DNA of 64,000 nucleotides from the NCBI GenBank assembly GCA_030407005.1, contig JAUDYN010000009.1, forward strand, positions 1,798,001 to 1,862,000, given 5' to 3'. How positions within the stretch are numbered: the stretch's first letter is position 1; each line of letters starts with the position of its first letter. The notes below the pieces were generated by a model that worked only from the letters and a program-made list of their open reading frames with translations, was not told where the DNA came from and searched no databases. A program made the translations under genes and the position numbers. The DNA is from Desarmillaria ectypa. Lineage: Eukaryota > Basidiomycota > Agaricomycetes > Agaricales > Physalacriaceae. Of this stretch, positions 34,790 to 46,912 are shown piece by piece.

Positions 34790-37700
34790 CCAGGAAGAGA
34801 CTTCATGGTGGATATTCAATTGGCCCCTTGTATGAGAAAGAAAGCCTTGTCTACCAGGGCATTACTTGATAGCAGCTGCACAGACAGTTCTATCAATCAG
34901 TCTTATGTTCAACAACATGAACTAGACACCTGAAAGTCTGCTGCTCCAATTCCAGTATACAATGCAGATGGAACCCACAACAAGGTGGGTGACATTACTG
35001 AGTTCATAGAACTCTGAATGACTATTGGTGGTCATACTGAATGAATTGACCTAGCAGTCACCAACTTGGGTTCCAAGACCATTTACTTAGGTCACAATTG
35101 GCTTAAATGCCACAACCCAGTAATCAACTGGAAGACTGGATCAATGATTTTTGTGTGCTGCCAGTGTGTAAAAAATCCACTCCTATTTCCTGACTCTGAT
35201 GACAAAGACCAGTGGGATGAAGAACTGGAGAATGATTTCACCATTCTCACAGTTAACACGCAGGAAGAACTCATTCTCTGAGCTATCCATCATGCAAATG
35301 AATTAACAGTGGCTGCTAATGCTGAAAAGCCAAAGAAGACTTTTGAGGAACTAGTACCTCCTCAGTATCAAAGCTTTAGAGATTTGTTCTCTAAAGAAAG
35401 CTTTGATGAATTACCCAAATGAAAACCCTGGGACCATGCCATTGAATTAGTTCCTAATGTGAAATCTACCTTAGACTGCAAAGTCTACCCACTTAATTAA
35501 AATGAACAAGAACAACTCAATAAGTTCCTAGACAAGAATTTAAATTCTGGATGAATCCATCCTTTAAAATCCCCCTTTGCCTCTCTATTCTTCTTTGTCA
35601 AAAAGAAGGATGGTTCTCTTCATCCTGTTCAGGATTATCATCAACTGAATGAGATGACAATAAAGAATTGTTACCCCCTTCCCCTAATTTTGGAGCCTAT
35701 TGACAAGCTTCAAGGAGCCAGATACTTTTCCAAGTTGGATGTCTGGTGGAGATACAACAATGTATGCATCCAAGATAGAGATGAAGAAAAAGCCACCTTC
35801 CAAACCAATCAGAGACTCTTTGAGCCCACAGTAATGTTCTTTGGTCTTACAAACTCACTAGCCACTTTCCAGTGGATGATGAATAACATATTCAAGGATT
35901 TGATCACTAGAGGAAAAGTAACAATCTACCTCAATGACATCCTCATCTTTACCAAAGGACTAGATGAACATCAACAGGTGGTATGACAAGTTCTACAATG
36001 GTTATGAGAAAACAAGCTATTTCTCAAAGCTGAAAAATGTGAGTTTGAAGTACTCAAAACCAAATACTTGGGGATTATCATTAGCCAAGATGTGATCTGC
36101 ATGGATCCCATCAAAGCAGCTGGAATAGCAGAATGGCCAACTCTGACCAAGAAAAAGGAATTACAGTCCTTTTTGGGATTCACAAATTTCTATTGAAAAT
36201 TCATATGCAATTATTCCAAAATTGTCAGACCACTCATGCAGTTGACTGGAAAAGCCAAATGGAGCTGGGGAACAGAACAGGAACAGGCATTCACCCAACT
36301 CAAACTACAAATGATGACAAACATCATTCTGACCATTCCCTCAGATGAAGGGAAATTCTGAGTAGAGGCTGACTCAAGTGATGGAGCCATAGGCACTGTT
36401 CTGAGTTAAGAACAGAATGGGAAATGGAGACCAGTCATGTTCATGTCAAAAGCATTAACAGCCACAGAGTGCAACTATGAAATCTACAATAAAGAGTTGC
36501 TGGCAATCATGCTTGCATTGGAGGAATGGCACCATTATCTAATGGGTGCCAAGAGGAGGTTGAGATCTGGACAGATCATCAAAACCTTCAATACTTCTGG
36601 AAACCACAGAAGCTGAACTGTTGACAAGCTTGATGGGTCACAGAGTTGGCTGAGTATCATTTTACTCTGCAACACAAGGCAGGAACTGCGAACAAAAAGG
36701 CTGACTTGCTCAGCTGATGAGATGATTATGACCAGGGCAAACAGGACAATCATGACATGGTCATTCTTACCCCTGAACATTTCTGCACACTCATCTTATC
36801 TATGACAGACAAACAGATTGAGCATATAAGAGATGCTACTCAACACAAGAACTAGTGAGATCAAGGGATCTCAAAATCCCTTGATCATGAATGGGGAATC
36901 ACTCAGGAAGAAGAAATTCTATATTATGATGGATGAGTATATATCTCACAGGATGATTTGCTCTGAGAGAAAATCATCAGTCAATATCATGACTATATCA
37001 CCATAGGACACCCAGGAATAGCCAAGACTGCTGAACTAGTACTTTGAGAGTATTGGTGGCCCAAACTAAAAAGGGATATTGAAGCATACATCAAGGGTTG
37101 TGAGACCTGTCAATGGGCAAAAAGTGATACTCAGGCTAAAGCTTCACCACTTTATCCTAATGCAATTCCCACTACTCCTTGGACATATATCTCAGTGGAC
37201 ATGGTCACTGGACTCTCAGAATCTGACAGCTATGACATATTACTGGTTATTGTAGATCGATCTTCAAAAGCAATCATTCCTGTCACCTGTCATGAAGAAC
37301 TATTGGCTGAAGGATGGGCACAAATCCTCCACAACCATGTGTATGTAAAGTATGAAATGCCTCAATCTGTCATTTTGGATTGAGGATTCCAATTCATTTC
37401 ATCATTTATGAAGGAGTTATACTAGATGTTAAACATCATGCAGAATGCATCCACAGCATATCATTCCCAGATGGACAGACAGACAGAAAGGGTTAACCAA
37501 GAGATTGAGAAATATCTCAGGATATTTATCAATCACCAATAAACCAACTGGAACAAATGGTTATCCCTTGCAGAGTTTGCACACAACAATCAAATACACT
37601 CAGCCATGGAAAAAAGCCCATTCATGACTATGTATGGTCAGAACCCCCAAGTCATTCTAGATTCAATTTGACATACTCCTTTTGCTAACCCAGCAGCTAT

Positions 37701-38522
37701 CAAATTCACTGAAACCATGGCACAGGTGCACAAGAAAGTGCACAATGCTCTAGAAAAAGTGGCAGCACAAATAAAGTGCCAATATGACCAAGGAAAGCAG
37801 GTATCATGAGAATACCAAGTAGGTGACCAGGTTTGGCTTGATATAGCCAATCTCCATCTTTTCCAGCCTAAGAAAAAGCTCAATGATAAATGAACAGGAC
37901 CATTCATAATTCTTGAAAAAGCTGATGCTTCAGCATACAAACTGAAGTTACCACCTTATTGAAAAATTTATCCCCAGTTTAATGAGAAACTGTTGACACC
38001 ATATATCCCACTGATATTTCTCAATCAACAGCAACCACCACCCCTGTCCCCAGATCTGGTGGATGGACAAGAAGAATACGAAATTGAAGAAGTATTAGAT
38101 TCTTGAACCCATTATATATAAGAAAAAAGAGGACAATCATCAAAAGAAGTCATCAACTACTTTATTGAGTGGAAAGGATGGACTTGAGAACACAACTCCT
38201 GGGTCCAGGACACTGAGATGGGCAATGCTCAAGAAGTGATCACAAAATATGAGAAAACCATTAACCAAACTCTATATTCCACAAAAATCATAACACATGA
38301 AAAGATAGTGGTTAAGATACTTGATCATGAATACTCTGACAATGGTGATGATGCATACCTCACCCAACAAAAAGATAGACTCTGGAAATAAATCATTAAT
38401 CTGGACCAAAAACAATGGAAGATGCTAATCAACCAGTACTGGATTGATCAAGCTATTTTGCAACTCAAAACCCCACAAGAAGAGCCTTAGCAGTCAGGAT
38501 GACTGCTTTAACAAGGGGGTAA
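34790..38522 (+). pseudogene. Gypsy/chromovirus pol of element P
   Basis: The protease region has ALLDSSCTDSSIN near 34860. RT has YFSKLDVWWRYNNV near 35725 and TIYLNDILIF near 35920. RNase H lies near 36360-36560, the integrase zinc region near 36990-37110 (CETCQW) and the core near 37195 (MVTGLSESDSYDILLVIVD). A chromodomain (YEIEEVLDS ... FIEWKGW) lies near 38080-38180 and a second chromo-like module (VVKILDHEYSDNGDDAYLTQ) near 38310. The segment 34986-37365 matches the inverted copy 10504-12883 without visible differences, including shared stop codons. The QTD..TERVNQE integrase block is kept near 37470. Many TGA stops occur. The polypurine tract AAGGGGGTAA precedes the LTR. Confidence 0.87.
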
Positions 38523-38924
38523 TATTATGATTTTTCCATTTTCTTTATCTTATTGCAACATCTTATTGCTATCCTCCTTAAACATCTCTTGCTCATCAAT
38601 AAGCTTCATTGATCTACTCATGCTGTCACCTCATCCCACCACCTGACCACAATAGCACCACAATAGCACTCTGAAAGCACCCCAAATATATGGTTCATGC
38701 ACAATATACACATAAACAACATTAGTATTAGTCTCCCAGTTTTCAGTATATAAGTAGCATATTCATCATGTATATTCTCTATCTTCCAACTAAACTTAAT
38801 TCATATACTCTTTACATGCATCCAAAGATCTAAGCCATGCTCTAATTATGAGTGATTGTCTAAACATGAGACAGCCCTAGAGTTGCACCTGATCCCAGAA
38901 TCACATGTGAATGAGGTCCTAACA
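38523..38924 (+). repeat. Gypsy LTR (element P, 3' LTR)
   Basis: This LTR of about 402 bp follows the polypurine tract. Its first bases are TATTATGATTTTTCC (the TG end is mutated to TA) and it ends GAGGTCCTAACA. The TATA box AGTATATAAGTAGC lies near 38750. It pairs with the truncated LTR at 29428-29607. Confidence 0.8.
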
Positions 38925-41830
38925 CACAGAATGTACAGAGTATGTTCCAAGTCTCCAGTGAGTCCCTGTCTCCCCTCTACATCTCTCTCTGTCTAGCCCA
39001 TATATGGGTTTGACATTCAAACAATCCTGGAATAGGTTTATCCCATCCCCACAATCATCCATATAGCCCCTGGGCCACCACACAGGAGCAGGACTCCTGG
39101 CCAGCCAGAGAAACTGACTCCTCCTCATTGCTCCCTCTCATCATCATCATCATTGATGACACCCCAACCCTGGCCACTCCCCATACCCCTAATAACCCCT
39201 TCAACCCTGACAGAGCCAACTATGAGTGGCCTGAACTCTCCAACATCAATTGGGCCCTCTTCAGCCTCTTCAGAACAGCTGCATGGGAGCTCAGGCAAGC
39301 AGATGTGAAGGCTAGAACAGCATGGCCCTGAATCCATCCAGACATGGATGAGTGGTTGGCCCTAGTATGTGAGCCTAATCCAGGCCCTAATATATGCATC
39401 CAGATATATGCCAATAGATACCAACAGTTATACCCTCCTGCAGTAGGGGACTTGGCACCTAGGCTATACCCACAAACAATGGAGGAGCAGCAGGAATTGA
39501 AGCATGCCCTTCAGGAACTGGCCTAAAGAGAGGTGAATCAACCAGAAGAGAATGAGACAGAGATTAAACTTTGATAGTTTTACCTACAACACTGGATACT
39601 ACAGTGGGCTGGAATCTTTCCAGCCCTAATACATACTATTTCCTCACTACCCTCCCAATACCCTGGCTTATCAGCCACAACCACTACCAGACTCACCACC
39701 AACAAGACAGGTATGACAATATGGCTATCACCCTTATCAGGGTGGTAGCCTTCTATTTGCAGGTATGGGAGAAGATTCTGGACCAAGTTCCAGCCCCACA
39801 GAAACACTGCAGCTATCAGCAGAAAAATAGCTCCAGGAAGCTAGAGAACAGCTAGCTAAAAAAGAATGACAGATCAAGAAGATCTATCAAGAACTTGCAG
39901 AAGCAGAAGCTGCCAAAACCCTTTACACCACATTCTGGTGACTCAATGACAAGGGCAAGAAACCTGAATACAGAAGACCCATCAAGCCTCCATGAGCCCC
40001 AACCTCAAGACCAGATCATTTTTTGATCCCAAGACCATTCCTAGGACAGGCTCTGTCTAACCTCTATCTGAACCCTGTCAGGAATGCATCTGATGATGCC
40101 TATATCTGGGCATCAAACCAATTCTCATCCAACCCCCCAAACCATTCAAGAGAGATCATGATGATATTGAATGCTTCATCAGTGATTGCATCACCTACTT
40201 TAAAGTGTTCCACCACTATTTCCAACTGCTATCATACCTGGTATTATTCACAACCTCTCACTTCAAGAGGGCTGCCAAGGACTGGTGGGTCTATAAGAGA
40301 CCTGAATACTGGGTAGAAGAAGAATGGGATGGGACCTCCACTCACTTTCAATACCCTAATTGGGAGGATTTTGTGGATCTCATCACCCAACAATTCTGGG
40401 ACCCCACCATTGAGAAGGTCCATGAGAAAAGAATGTTTGACCTCTAAATGGAAACACAGCCCACATCCCATTACTTCCAAAAATTAGAAGAAAAAGCCAA
40501 GCTAGCAGGCCAAAAGACTGATGAGAATGAGCATGAAGCCATAGTGAAGGCTGTTCAACTAGGAGTACCATCCTTCTACACAACCTTTATCTCAAACATT
40601 AGCATCAATATCCTATGCACCTACTCTGAATGGAAGGAGCACATCTTATGCATGTACAAAGAAAGGCAGAGGAAATAAGTCTTTGACCAGACTATTGGTG
40701 TACCCCAAGATGGCCAGAAGAAAGACTCATGACCCATCCATAACCAACCCAGCAGCAAACCAGCTGCTGAGGTGACAAGTTTGATGGCTCCAAAGCTGGC
40801 AGCTAATGCAGATTCCAGTCAGAATACTAACACCAGTCAATGAACCATATATGGCAGGCAGGGACAGCTAATGAAGTAGATAAGCATAAGGCCAAAGGCA
40901 GGTGTTTCAGATGCAATGAGAAGAGCCACATGGCCAAAGACTGCCCTAAAAGAAAGGACTTTAAGGACATTTATTTGATGGGGACCACTAACAAAGTGAA
41001 GAAGAGCAAGATAAAGATTGAAGAAGTAAAAGGGTAGGCTGTCAAGAGTTCAATTCTCCTTGCATGGCCCAAGTATCTAGTGGTGCATCCTCAGCTTCTG
41101 TGGGTCAGACTTATGTACAATCTATAGGACTTTCTAAAAATACATGCAAAAAACACAACTTTGTTTCAGATCCTGAGCCAGACACACAAAAAGAATCAAA
41201 AATGAATTAGTATGATGCACTCACAAAGTGCAATAATATGACTATATATATTAAATCCTGCTCCTCTGATGAAGCACAGAATTTGCCAGATAGTACTGGC
41301 ACCATACTAAGGTCACCAGACTCTTAGAGTCCACTGACTACACAGTTAACACTGTAGACTAGAGTAAGTTGGCAGGACACCTTTGAGTCTCTGAAGCCAA
41401 AAACCCCAGCATTCCTGTTTAGAGGGTCAAGTACCACTTCACCAGAGCCTGTGGAGGATGAATCAAATGCCTGCCAAGGCCAAACATAAGGGCTCTCTAA
41501 GGACAAGACCAGAAAACATGCAAAGATCACCTTGAATACTGACTGAGAGTCCTACAGTGAATCACCTGACTTGGCAGGGAAGAGGAAGGTTGAGCTATTG
41601 GCACTGAAGACTTCTAACTCTGATGGTCTGAAACAATTCTTTGCTATAATGACCGAGACCTCTAGAGACAGTGATGCAGCTGCTCAAATCTCATTGAAGG
41701 CAGTACAAGCTGATGAACAGGGAGGATCCACTAGCACCCAGGCAGTAAAGAGGAGGCCTATTCACCAAGTTACCATTGTCAAAGTATCTGATGAAGAGGA
41801 TGACATGGTTTTCCTTCAATAGAAGGCATA
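38925..41830 (+). pseudogene. Gag and linker of gypsy element C (5' end missing)
   Basis: The sequence begins within the gag N-terminal part, directly after the LTR of element P, so this element's own 5' LTR and small leader ORF are absent. Blocks are RANYEWPELSNINWALFSLF near 39210, the capsid region near 40140-40300 (HFKRAAKDWWVYKRPEY), a C-terminal block near 40450-40680, and a well-kept zinc knuckle CFRCNEKSHMAKDCPKRKDF near 40900-40960. A linker follows near 41571-41820 with TQAVKRRPIHQVTIVKVSDE and an acidic end. Frameshifts and TGA stops are scattered, but several segments of 60-80 codons remain open. Confidence 0.78.
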
Positions 41831-44800
41831 ACAGTCCAGACCAAAGACACTAACTTCCAAATCTGACATACTCCCTAATAAGAGAGTACCTGATCATATC
41901 TGGTACAAGTCATTTAGAGTTGATTGGACTCTATATGCAATTTGTACTGCAAAGAACTTGCCAATCACCAAAGCTGTCCTCTCTATCTAGATACATCCTA
42001 AAAAATCTGGAGAGATTACTGAAGAGCTCATCCAGAGCTTGCAGAAAGGAGGGAGTAAGGCTTGAGAACAGCTTTATGAACTCCATGAATTGATCCAGTA
42101 TATCTGAGGTATGAAAAGCTCAGGACAAGACTTTATGGTGGATATACAACTCACCCCATATATGAGAAACAAGACCCTGATGATCAGGGCACTACTGGAT
42201 AGTGGCTGCACAGGCAGTTCTATCAACCAGTCATATGTCATCCAACATTGGTTGGATATCCAAAGGGCTGCAGCCCCTATGCCTATATATAATGCAGATA
42301 AAACCTACAATAAGATGGGAGACATCACTGAGTTCATTGAACTTTGGATAATGATTGGCAGCTATACCAAATAAATTGACCTAGCAGTCACAGAACTCAG
42401 CTCCAAGACAGTATATCTGGGCCACAACTGGCTGAAATGCCACAATCTGACAATCAATTGGAAAACTGGAAGCATGATTTTCAGACACTGTCAGTGTGTC
42501 AAGAATCCACTCTCTCTTCCTGATGCAGATGATAAAGATCAGTGGGATGAAGAACTGGAGGATGATGAAACCATTCTCACTGTCAATATGCAGGAGGAAA
42601 TCATTATTCGAGTGGTGCACCATGCTAATAACTTAGCTGCAGCCACCAATGCTGACAAACCAAAGAAAACATTTGAAAAAATGGTTCCTCCCTAATATCA
42701 AAGCTTCTGAGACTTATTCTCAAAGGAAAGCTTTGATGAACTCCCTGAATGAAAACCTTGGGATCATGCCATCAAGCTGGTACCCAACACCAAGTCTATG
42801 CTAGACTGCAAAGTCTATCTGCTTAACTGAAATAAACAACAACAGCTTGACAAGTTCTTGGATGAGAACCTGAGCTCAGAGTATATATGCTCATCCAAAT
42901 CTCTGTTTGCATCTTCATTCTTCTTTGTCAAAAAGAAGGATGGATCCCTGTGACTCATACAGGATTACCATAAACTGAACAAAATCACTATCAAAAATCA
43001 CTATCCCTTCCCACTGATTGCTAAACTCATTGACAAATTACGAGGTGCCAAATATTTCTCTAAGTTGGATGACCAATAGGAATACAACAATGTTTGAATC
43101 CAGGACAGTGATGAAGAAAATGCCATGTTTTGTACTAACCAAGAGTTATTTGAACCTACAGTTATGTTCTTCAGCCTAACCAATTCACCTGCCATCTTCC
43201 AGTGGATGATGAACAACATTTTTAAGGATCTCATTGCCAGAGAAAAAGTAACCATTTACCTCAATGACATTCTTATATTCACTAAGACATTGGAAGAACA
43301 TTGCCAAGTCATGCAACAAGTACTCCAATGACTACAAGAGAACAAACTGTTTCTCAAGGCAGAGAAATGCGAGTTCAAGATACTTGAAACTGAATATTTG
43401 GGCATTATTATCAGTGAAGATGCTATCTGCATGGATCTGATTAAAATCATGGGAATCACAGAATGGCCAGTCTCAACTAAAAAGAAAGAACAGTCTTTTT
43501 TAGGATTCATGAACTTCTACCAGAAGTTCATATGTGACTACTCTAAAATTGTTTGACTCCTAATGCAGTTGACTGAGAATGCTGAATGAAAATGGGAAAC
43601 AGAGCAGGAACAAGTGTTCCTACAACTCAAGCTCCAGATGGCAACAAACATCATTCTGACTATTCCCTCTGATGATAAGAAATTCAGAATTGAAGCCAAT
43701 GTGAGTGATGGAGCTATTGGTGCCATCCTGAGCCAAGGGCAGAATGGCAAGTGGAGACCAGTAGCTTTTATATCCAAAGCTTTAACTATCACTGAATATA
43801 ATTATGAAATTTATGACAAAGAATTGCTGGCCATCATGCTCACACTAGAAGAATGGTGCCATTATCTAATGGGTGCTAAAGAAGAAATTAAAATCTGGAT
43901 GGACCATCAAAACCTCCAGTACTTTCAAAAGCCTCAGAAATTAAACCATTGACAAGCCTGATGGGTCACTGAGTTGGCTGAATACTATTTCACCCTCCAG
44001 CACAAAGCAGGAATGGCCAATAGGAAGGCTGACTTGCTCAGCTGACATGACAATCATGATCAAGGAAAGCAGAACAATTATGACATGATTATCCTTACCC
44101 CTGAACATTTCTGAGCACTTGTGCTACCCACCATTGACAAGCAAACAGAATACATATAAGATGCAACCAGACAAAAAGACAAGTGGGATCAAGGGATAGC
44201 TAAATCTCTAGATCATGAGAGAGGAATCACTCAAGAAAATGGAATACTGTACTATGATGGGCATATCTACATTCCTCAGAATAAAGGTCTTCAAGGAGAG
44301 ATTATCACCTATCATCATGACCACATCATGGCAGGACACCCAGACATAGCCAAGACCACTGAATTAGTACTCCAGGAATATTGGTGGCCAAAGCTCAAAA
44401 AGGATATTGAAGCATATGTTAAAGGTTGTGAAACCTGTCAATGAACCAAGAGTAATACTCAAGCAAAGGCTGCCCCCTCTATCCCAATGCTATTCCCACC
44501 TCTACCTGGACTCATATCTTGGTCGATATGGTCACAGGACTTCCTGAATCTAGTGGGTACAATGCACTACTAGTTATAGTAGACTGATTCTTGAAAGCCA
44601 TCCTGCCATGAAGAATTATCAGCAGAAGGATGGGTGTGAATTCTCTGTGACCAGGTTTATGCAAAACATGGAATGCCCCAAGTGGTTATCTCAGATTGAG
44701 GTTCTCAATTTGTCTCTATATTCATGAAGGAACTATATCAGATGTTAAACATTTCTCAAAATGCTTTCACCACCTATTATCCCCAGACAGATAGGCAAAC

Positions 44801-45838
44801 AGAATGAGTCAACCAGAAAATTGAGAAATACTTGCAAATTTTCATCAACCATCAACAAAATGACTGGAATGAATGGCTACCACTTGCTGAATTTGCTCAC
44901 AACAACTGAATATATTCAGCTATGGGCAAGAGTCTGTTTATGACACTATATGGTCAAAATCCCCAACTTATCCCTACCTCAATCAGAGAAACCCCATTCG
45001 CCAACCCAACAGCCATGGAATTCACAGAAACCATGGCACAAGTTCACAAAGAAGTACATAAGGCATTGGAAAAGATGGCCAACCAGATGAAGGAATAGTA
45101 TAATAAAAGAAAACAAGCAGCACAGGAGTACCACATTGGTGATAAGGTCTGGTTAGATACAACCAACCTTCATCTTCCATGACCAAAGAAGAAACTTGAT
45201 AATAAATGAACAGGACCATTCAAAATCCTTAAAAAAGCTGGTGCAGCAGCATACAAATTAAAGCTGCCACCACATTGGAAGATTCACCCATGATTCAACA
45301 AAAAACTCCTAATGCCCTACATACTATCTGCATTTTCCAATCAACAACAACTGCTGCCACTGCCTCCTGACCTTGTCAATGGACAAGAAGAATATGAGAT
45401 TGAAGAAGTGTTGGACTCATGAATCCATTGAGTATGAGCCAAAAAGGGTCAACAGTCAAAGAAAGTCACAGATTACTTGGTCAAGTGGAAAGGATGGACT
45501 CAGGAACACAACTCCTAAGTATGAGACACTGAAATGACAAACACCCAAGAAGCCATCACCAAGTATGAGAAGAATGTCAATTGAGTCATACACATCACCA
45601 AAATCATAACTCAAGAGAAAGCAGTGGTCAAAATCCTTGACCATGAATACTCTGAGAATGGCAATGTTGTCTACCTTGCACAGTGAAAAGATGGACTCCA
45701 GAAGTGGATAATCAACCCAGATGAGGAGCAGTGGAAAGCATTGATCAACCAATATTGGACCAAGCAAGCAGAATTGCAAAACAACATCCCCAAGGAAGAA
45801 CCTTAGCAGTTGGGATGACTGCTTTAACAAGAGGGTAA
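41831..45838 (+). pseudogene. Gypsy/chromovirus pol of element C
   Basis: The protease is complete, with ALLDSGCTGSSINQSYV near 42190. YLGHNWLKCHNLTINW lies near 42415, RT with YFSKLDD near 43050 and TIYLNDILIF near 43252, and RNase H near 43690-43870 (IEANVSDGAIGAILSQGQNG; the expected catalytic Asp of EAD is Asn). The integrase zinc region lies near 44320-44450, the core near 44525, and the QTDRQT-type block near 44785. A chromodomain (YEIEEVLDS ... YLVKWKGW) lies near 45395-45500 and the second chromo-like module (VVKILDHEYSENGNVVYLAQ) near 45625. TGA stops are frequent. The polypurine tract AAGAGGGTAA precedes the LTR. The element is dead. Confidence 0.85.
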
Positions 45839-46199
45839 TATTATAATTTTTCCATTATCCTTGTCTTATCCCACATCTAATCACTATCACTCATCGATCC
45901 CACCACACTGTCATCTATTCTTGGACACCTCACCACAATCACACCGTAACCACATGACTTCACTCCTTTCATGCATGGACAACACATGGTCCTGTCTATT
46001 ATTAGTTTATGCATTTTAGTATATAAGTAGGGTAGTTTGCCTGTATATTCTCTATCTTTCATCTAAAGCTAATATCATACCAAACTACCTCATACATCCC
46101 AAGACTGAGCTGTACTCTAATCCATGGGTGATTGTCCGAACACGAGACAGCCCTAGAGTTATGCAATGTCTGAAGATCACATGAGACTTGGGTCTAACA
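45839..46199 (+). repeat. Gypsy LTR (3' LTR of element C), right edge of the island
   Basis: This 361 bp LTR starts TATTATAATTTTTCC (TG mutated to TA) and ends GGGTCTAACA. It has AGTATATAAGTAGGG near 46020. Its 3' part (GTCTGAAGATCA...GGTCTAACA) matches the 6888-7274 LTR best, so the two may be the outer LTRs of one element later scrambled by nested insertions. The flanks show no target duplication. Confidence 0.78.
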
Positions 46200-46912
46200 C
46201 CTAGGCATAGTTGCCATCTTCGATTGGACAAACTCATCATCTTTGGATTTCAAGCCAAAGGAGATCGGCCGAGCAACCAAATACCACTTCTGCATGGGGG
46301 CTGACATGTTCTGGACCTTACTGATGATGAGTTTTGAGTCGACTTAGTACTTTTGTTAAATTATTTTTTGTATTAATAATAAATACTTTTCATTCTGAAT
46401 CGGGAAGAATTGGGAACTCGGTGCTGGCGCCGCTACCGATATATCTTGACAGCTTTACAAGTCGACCACCATCATGACAAGTCGCACTTCGCGGTTGAAA
46501 ACGCTGAGCTCCTATTTCCATGGTCAATTCTCCATTGCGATGTGGTTTCCCTTTAATTTGACTTAGGTCGAACCTAGGTAAGTCGTGGTGGTGGTCCCAG
46601 GACAATATTCTTGGTCAACACTAAGCTTCTTGTCTTCGCAAGGACACTGAGGTCTAGTTCCCATTTTAGGGCATCTACGACGATGTTCTCTCTAGCATAC
46701 GGTCCGGTGAATCACCAGAGGTTGTCAATGACCTTCTGGACGCTCAGCTGTTCGGAACTTGGGCGAACTATCACCAATCTTCGCGGTCATGAGAGTGATT
46801 TTATTTGGATCATAGAGGTCTCGTATTACTTCGAGCGGTCCGCGTCCAAGACCGCTAAGTTTATAATGGGAAGTCTGTCTATCTCAGTAGAGGTCATCTA
46901 CGCGCTCGCAAC
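46200..46912. other. Intergenic / promoter side of the GH51 gene
   Basis: Immediately after the LTR a short coding-like stretch reads SSSLDFKPKEIGRATKYHFC before a stop near 46340, and an AT-rich block follows at 46350-46400. It could be the end of an older element or gene, but I cannot identify it. The rest has no convincing ORF. CG pairs become common again here, marking the exit from the decayed island. Confidence 0.35.

Noticed and set aside
35092..36780. Minus-strand ORFs matching + strand ORFs at 11.1-12.8 kb
   Set aside because: They are antisense frames of the inverted pol copies. Their identity reflects the duplicated DNA, not a conserved antisense gene.
6888..46199. LTRs at 6888 and 45839 as the two ends of one giant element
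   Set aside because: They are similar in their 3' parts, but the flanks share no target duplication and both ends carry overlapping gag regions (7.4-8.4 kb and 38.9-39.7 kb). At most they are scrambled remains of related insertions.
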